From Porites lobata (lineage: Eukaryota > Cnidaria > Anthozoa > Scleractinia > Poritidae), in NCBI GenBank assembly GCA_942486035.1, contig CALNXK010000161.1, positions 312,501-376,500 of the forward strand: a DNA stretch of 64,000 nucleotides. Reading direction: 5' to 3'. This document shows positions 58,722 to 64,000 of the stretch, piece after piece. A model generated the notes under the pieces. The model saw only the letters and a list, made by a program, of their open reading frames with translations, was not told where the DNA came from and made no database searches. The stretch's first letter is position 1. Each line of letters begins with the position of its first letter. Position numbers and translations under genes: made by a program.

Positions 58722-60126
58722 TGTTAGCACACACCACACACCAGTTAACCTTATTGAAAATAGCTAAATGGTGAATTATGGCTTGGCTGCCAAGTTGCAA
58801 CTGATCTTTTGCTTTTAAGATCTTTAGGGAAGTTGTTTTCGCACAGAAAATTAATTTCTTCATTGTCAGGAAGAAGTTTTTGAAATAATGTAACTTTAAC
58901 TTTGTTTGAAGGAAATCCTACTTACGCGCTGGTTTTTGACACTTGTTATGCGTGTTCAACTTGACAACACAAAGCAAAATTTATATATCTGCGCGAAACG
59001 AGCACGTTTAAAAAACTATAGTTGCTTTGAAACCGATTTTTGGGGAGATTTTACTGGGTAAAGATTGACCTTTTTTCTGCCCACATATCAACGCAATAAC
59101 TTCTACTTTGAGGATTTTGTTTATATTTTAGTGATCTGCGAAACTACGAGTGTCCGATTGAGCGAGGGTTTTAAAATGTCAGCTCGGGTGCAACAAAGTT
59201 CAGTGACTTCAAACACGTTGTGGGCAAGCGTTAATTTTTTTGGGGCAAATCAAAGTCAAAAGATTTGTTGTTTTTGTGTCCACAGTGGAGCTCCGAGCCT
59301 TATATATCCAGGAACTTCCTTATATGAACACATTTCGTGAATGTATCTTGAAAAAAATCGGACCTACGCATGCACATTTCCAGTACAACGCAAGGAAATT
59401 AATGTCGTTAAAGTCCGTTTTACTATGAGGTATTCTTTGAGAAAATTAAGTAACGACAAGGTTATAACCACAGCTTGCAACTTTTTGTTATGAAGTAGTC
59501 TCGTGGTTATTTTTGACATTATTATCATAAGGATTTTTGATGACAGTTCTGTTTGTTCTTTGTTCTTCTCGTGATTTAAGTTTCGTTATGTTTGGGTTTG
59601 AGAATCAAGGTTAACCAATATATGCGTTGACAGGTTTTTGAGTGTTATTACCTTTTTAATGGGTTTGTCGACAGAAGTGTCATCAAGCTTGGGGCTTAAT
59701 TAAGTTTGATTTTCAGTTTTTAAGTGGGTACGTTTTGCGACCATTGCTGACCTTGCTTATTATCTACATCAGAGTTCCTGTTTTGGTTTAAGATTTAGCC
59801 TCGTGGATTTAGTTGTCGAGCTTTCATTGGTTTTCTTGTAGGATTGTTTATTCCACTTTTGTTAACAACGGGAAATTCGTTAGAAGTCATTCGGAATAGC
59901 TTTCGTAACTCTCATGATCAGCAAGCCTAAACGTACCTGCGTTATGCTTATATAAGTTGTGTAGTTGGGTGGTTAGTAGAGTGTGATTAGCTGTTGTAAG
60001 AAGCTGAGCTGTAGACGTTTGTCTTGCCGCCAGTAATTAAAGGAAGAAAGTATCAAAGCTTTGTCAGAGTCCTGGAGCACTCTCGCTAGAAGAGCTGTCC
60101 CCGTCGAATCGAAGAAACCCCTAACA
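58722..60126 (+). mobile_element. Candidate 5' LTR of the Ty3/gypsy element
   Basis: The right boundary is well placed: CTAACA at 60121-60126 is followed by a primer-binding-like tggtggagaatccg at 60131. A TATATAAG box lies at 59949. The left boundary is a guess, the nearest TGTTAG that mirrors CTAACA (58722). The second LTR is outside the window. Confidence 0.4.
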
Positions 60127-60428
60127 TATTTGGTGGAGAATCCGCTTAAAGAAGACGATTGTGAGTGGAACTTTTTTTTTTTTTTTTTAGCATGCCTTTC
60201 TGTTGCAAGCTAGTTTAGTTCTTTTTGGCATTTGTAATGCGTCGTTTTTCTTTGTAAATTTAGTCTTCTGTTTAACTCTATTTTCGTTAGTGTTTCTTGT
60301 CGCTGCAATGGGTCAATTTCAATGTCGGGTTTTCAGTTAGTGTTTTGGTGGCATTTTGCTTTCCCCATGTTTTTGAATAAGTACAAGTTTTGTTCTTCAA
60401 CGTTGGGAGACTTGGCTTAATCCTGATT

Positions 60429-61805
60429 ACTAGGCGTAGAGCGCGTGCCCTGGCTGAACGGGCTTCTAGCTAGGAAAATTTGGGTTTGTCTCCGAGTTCT
60501 AGTGAGTAGCCTGCCCCTCCTTCACCCGTTCCTCAGTCTAGAGAATCATTGTTTCACTCGTTTTTAAGGTCAGTTAGGTCTAATAGGGCCGAGGCTCAAG
60601 ATCAAGCGTTAAGTGCAATTCCAACTCCTAGTGAAGATTCCTCTATATCTTGGTGCTCTAGCAATCAGAGCGTAAATTCGCAAGAGGAGGTAATTTACGA
60701 AGACGTAGTGCCGAGTGAAATTAACGCTAGTCGCGATAATATAAGTGTTGATTCAACTGAGCGTAATAGCGATTCATCTTCAGATAGTGAGTTTAGTGCT
60801 TTGGAGTCAGGTGATTTGTCTCTTGCCCCAGCCTACACCGAGATGGAGTTGAGCGAATGCAGGCGTCGATTAACTCACAAAGTAGAAACGTCAGTGTTAA
60901 GCGTCAGTGTTAAGCCAGTTTTTAGGGGTGATGAGTGCTAGGATGTTCATGAATTTATTAGGAATTATAAAAGAGCTGGTCGTTTGAATGGTTGGGACGA
61001 CGTTAATTTGTCCTTGGGTCTTCCACTCTATTTAAAGGTTCATGCTAGCGCGTGGTTTAACACGTTGCCTACACCAGATGAAATGTCTTTTGATGAATTA
61101 TCCGAGGAGTTAGTTACTCATTTTGGGTCCGGAGCCAGCGAGTGGCGTGTAAGGCAGGCACTAGGCCAGCGTCGGCAGTTAGAAAAAGAATCTGTTGCTG
61201 ACTACTCTTATAGTCTCCGTACTCATTGTGCTAGAATAAACTTGCCTAGAACTGAATGGACGCATTATTTTGTGCAGGGGCTTCTCCCCGAAATTCGTGA
61301 GTATGTAGTTTTGCAGCAGCCTGAGAGTTTGGAGGTGGCCGAAAATTATGCAAAATTGAAAGAGTCGGTGTTGGCTACTTCCGGTAAAAAAGAGGAGTTT
61401 AGTCCTAAGGAAGTGTCTGCGCAGATATTAGAGGAGCTTTCAAAGGCAATCGGTTCCAAGGATAAGTCACCCGCAGTTAGTGCCATTAATCAAAGAGAGC
61501 CCTTTGTGAGTAAGTCTAAAATGAAACAAATTGTTAGGGACGAGTTTCGAGATCTAATGGGAACTGCTAGTACTAGACCTAATAGTTTTAATCAACGCTA
61601 TATACAGCCTTTTCAGTCAAGAGGTTTGCGTTCTCGTTTTGGAGACGCTATTTGTTATAATTGTGGAAAGAAAGAACACACTTATTATTATTGTCGTTCG
61701 AGGCCTGACCCTCGAGTTCCTCTCCGTGTGGGTAATAGACAGAGTTATTTTCAGCCTAAAGGTCAAGGAGGTTCTAGTTGGCAATCTAATCAGCAGGGAA
61801 ACTAA
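60429..61805 (+). pseudogene. Ty3/gypsy gag, with three TAG codons in one frame
   Basis: A single frame runs from about 60429 to the stop at 61803-61805. It is interrupted by TAG at 60471-60473, 60507-60509 and 60939-60941, with no change of frame. The capsid-like middle (WFNTLPTPDEM, EWTHYFVQGLLPEI) and the zinc knuckle CYNCGKKEHTYYYC (about 61652) are typical of gag, which packages the element RNA. No ATG start is left near the beginning. Confidence 0.85.
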
Positions 61806-61819
61806 AACGCGCCCCTGTC

Positions 61820-63306
61820 TTGTTGCAAAATGAACCGGTGATGGGGGCTTCAAAAGTTGAAAAAAAGAGTTTAAATTTATCGTCGGGGGCGTGCAAAACT
61901 GATAAATCTGCTTTCAGTAAAGTGCGTCCTGATGGGGTTTCTGTTATCGCGAAAAAAGAATTTGATGAAAATGTTGTTGGTAAAGATAGTGTTCAAGCTT
62001 CGTCAAAACAATCTTTTGAATCTTCGGATGTTTGTCAATTTTCGCGGTTAAGTCAAAATAGTTTTTCTAAGCAAGGCACGTGTGTTGAAAGTAATATTGT
62101 GATTATCTTAACAATTATTTTTGCTATCACTAATAAGTTACTAGAGTTGTTTGAAGGAATTGTCACAAGTATCAATGATGTTCTTAATCGACCGTCCAGA
62201 TTTGGTAACAAAAGCGAGTGTTTTTGTTCCGGCCCGAATTCGCCAGTTTCTTCGGTTGCCTCTGTTGGAAAGGAATGTCCCGAATATTTTTGTGGGGAAT
62301 TGAGACAAGAAAAGCCCCAAAATTTTAAATGCGTTGTTCCCAAAGAAGGCAAATTAACTTTTGAAAAGGTAGATGTTATTGTTTTTGATCCGTTTGATGT
62401 TGGTTATGTTACGGTTAAAGATGTTGTCTCTGAAGATGTTTTGATCAATAAGATAAGTGATAGCGACGTGTATTCAAGTGGTAATGCGGTGAATATTAAA
62501 AGAGGATCATTTGGGTCTTCGGAAGTCGATGATTTGGGTACTCTTGGTAGTGAAACAAAAACGCTGACCCGAAGTGCGGTTGGTTCGCCTGCGGACGCTT
62601 TGTTGATTAATTCTCCAAGTGTTGGGGATAAACTAAAATTAGATACGGTTAATGGTATTTGTGTTCCTTTCGTGGCCGAAAAATGTACTTTGCCTATTAG
62701 TATAGCAGGTCACAATTTTTATTGTTTGATAGATTCTGGGGCTGCTGTCACGGCAGTCAGCGCAAAAGTGTGGCGTGAGTGTTTGAGTCACGCTTATCCG
62801 AGTCTGGAGAAGTGTAGTTCAGAATGTGTGACTTCAGCAAATGGGTGTCAACTGACTACAATTGGGAAGTTGTTGGTGGATTTGGTCATTATTTTCATGC
62901 TTTTCCTTTCGAGGCGCACGTGATTGAGGATTTGACTTGTGACGTAATTCTTGGTAGAGATTTTCTACAAAAATTTTGTTTCACAGTTGATTTTGAAAAT
63001 GGAAAGCTGAGTTTTTTCCCTGAGTCTGATCCTTTGCTTTTTAAGGATGTTCAGTTAGATGATGATGTTGTTAATTCTCAAGAAACGTTTATTTCTTCGG
63101 TGCATTCCTCACGCACATTCGTTATTCCACCTCAGTCTGAAATTCTGGTGCCGAGTAGGCTAGAGGATTTGCCAGCAAGTGTGGTGAGTATTAATGGTAT
63201 GTTAGCCCCGAGGACTAACCTTTGTCACAGGTATTCTGTATTTGGAGCTTCAGAGCTTGTCAGTGTTGCAGATGATGGAACAGTTCCCGTAAGAATAGTT
63301 GGCTAA
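61820..63306 (+). pseudogene. Ty3/gypsy protease region, frameshifted
   Basis: After a long Ser-rich linker the frame encodes the aspartic-protease motif CLIDSGAAVTAVS (about 62727). A frameshift near 62880 moves the reading into GHYFHAFPFEAHVIEDL and the second protease motif DVILGRDFL (about 62941-62967). A further frame change occurs near 63303. The linker also holds a hydrophobic stretch (about 62098-62150) of unknown role. Confidence 0.8.
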
Positions 63307-64000
63307 TTTTGAGGAGGTAGATCAAAACAATGCTACTTTTGAGATAACTGCTTCGGATCCGATAGGGAATCTGCCTTTGCCTGATTCATGCAGTGACCAG
63401 TCTGAACAATGTGATTATTCTGAATTACCTGATTTGTCTGATAGTGTTTTGTCTGATGGTGATAGAATTAAGTTCGGAATTTGTTGAAGAAGTGTCGTGT
63501 TGTTTTTGCTTTTCCTGGGGATCAATTGGGTAGAACTTCCCTTGTTCAGCATGTCATAGATACTGGTGATGCTATGCCCATTTAGCAAAGGCCATACAGA
63601 GCTTCTCCTGATGTTAAGAAAGATTTTGACCGTCAAGTGGACGAAATGCTCAAGAATGGAATTAGTCAAGAGTCTGTTTCTCCCTGGAGCTCTCCAGTAG
63701 TTTTGGTTAAAAAGAAGGATGGGTCGTACAGATTTTGTGTCGATTTTCGAAAGCTTAATAAGGTCACTAAACTAGATAGCTTTCCGATGCCTTTGGTGGC
63801 AGATGCGCTGGATTCTTTAGCAAGCACAAGTCTCTTTTCTTGTCTGGATTTAAAAAGTGGTTTTTGGCAAATTCAAATGCATTTTGGCTCAAGGGAAAAA
63901 ACAGCTTTCGCCACTCATAATGGTCTTTATGAATTTCTCACCATGCCTTTCGGATTAAGTAATTCGGGAGCCAGTTTTCAGAGACTTACGGGGGATATCT
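63304..64000 (+). pseudogene. Ty3/gypsy reverse transcriptase, N-terminal part
   Basis: After a linker with a frameshift near 63475, the frame carries a TAG at 63583-63585. It then stays open to the window end through SPWSSPVVLVKKKDGSYRFC, VDFRKLNKVT and FSCLDLKSGFWQIQM, the conserved first blocks of Ty3/gypsy RT. The YxDD block lies beyond the window. Confidence 0.88.

Larger units (their letters stand above)
60127..64000 (+). mobile_element. Ty3/gypsy retrotransposon, internal region, disabled, cut by the window end
   Basis: Gag, protease and reverse transcriptase occur in the Ty3/gypsy order on one strand. Stops and frameshifts are scattered throughout, so this copy cannot make its proteins. 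Integrase, RNase H and the 3' LTR lie beyond 64000. Confidence 0.9.

Overview
The window is eukaryotic and animal: genes are split by GT/AG introns, coding density is low, and the DNA is full of MITEs, LINE relics, minisatellites and a Ty3/gypsy retroelement. The kinds of genes and repeats (YqaJ/SWIM proteins, a tRNA-derived SINE, GTCCGTCTTA-type mariner MITEs) suggest an anthozoan cnidarian, probably a stony coral. That assignment is inference.

The central gene is a furin-like proprotein convertase on the minus strand. I could assemble it in full: 13 exons, 21007-55124, all splice phases matching, 670 codons plus stop. It has a signal peptide, prodomain, subtilisin domain (Asp151, His190, Asn293, Ser367), P domain, a short Ser/Thr/Pro stalk, one membrane helix and a basic tail. 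It lacks a dibasic prodomain cleavage site and has Asn where furin has the S1-pocket Asp306.

Its first intron carries a 13.3-kb mobile element (about 41355-54642). The ends are short inverted repeats that run into long inverted arrays of a 34-bp minisatellite, about 2 kb on the left and 4.2 kb on the right. A second transposon of 5.68 kb with 92-bp inverted repeats is nested inside and holds a RecQ-like helicase relic, a LINE fragment and a further inverted-repeat pair. A second copy of convertase exons 1 and 2 lies at 4658-7021. It keeps intron 1 without the element, so the window holds its own empty site.

Region by region: 1-4657, a near-identical 1679-bp tandem repeat. 4658-7021, the partial convertase duplicate, with two MITEs. 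7210-10549, a decayed SAP/SWIM/YqaJ gene, head to head with the duplicate. 10.6-16.5 kb, repeats, a MITE and a SINE. 16542-18260, a PI-PLC-X-like reading frame with two in-frame stops. 21.0-55.1 kb, the convertase gene and its repeat-filled introns. 55670-58154, a possible small three-exon gene, head to head with the convertase. 56.4-58.0 kb, a 60-bp-class minisatellite and a mariner-type MITE. 58.7-64.0 kb, the 5' part of a disabled Ty3/gypsy element that runs off the window.
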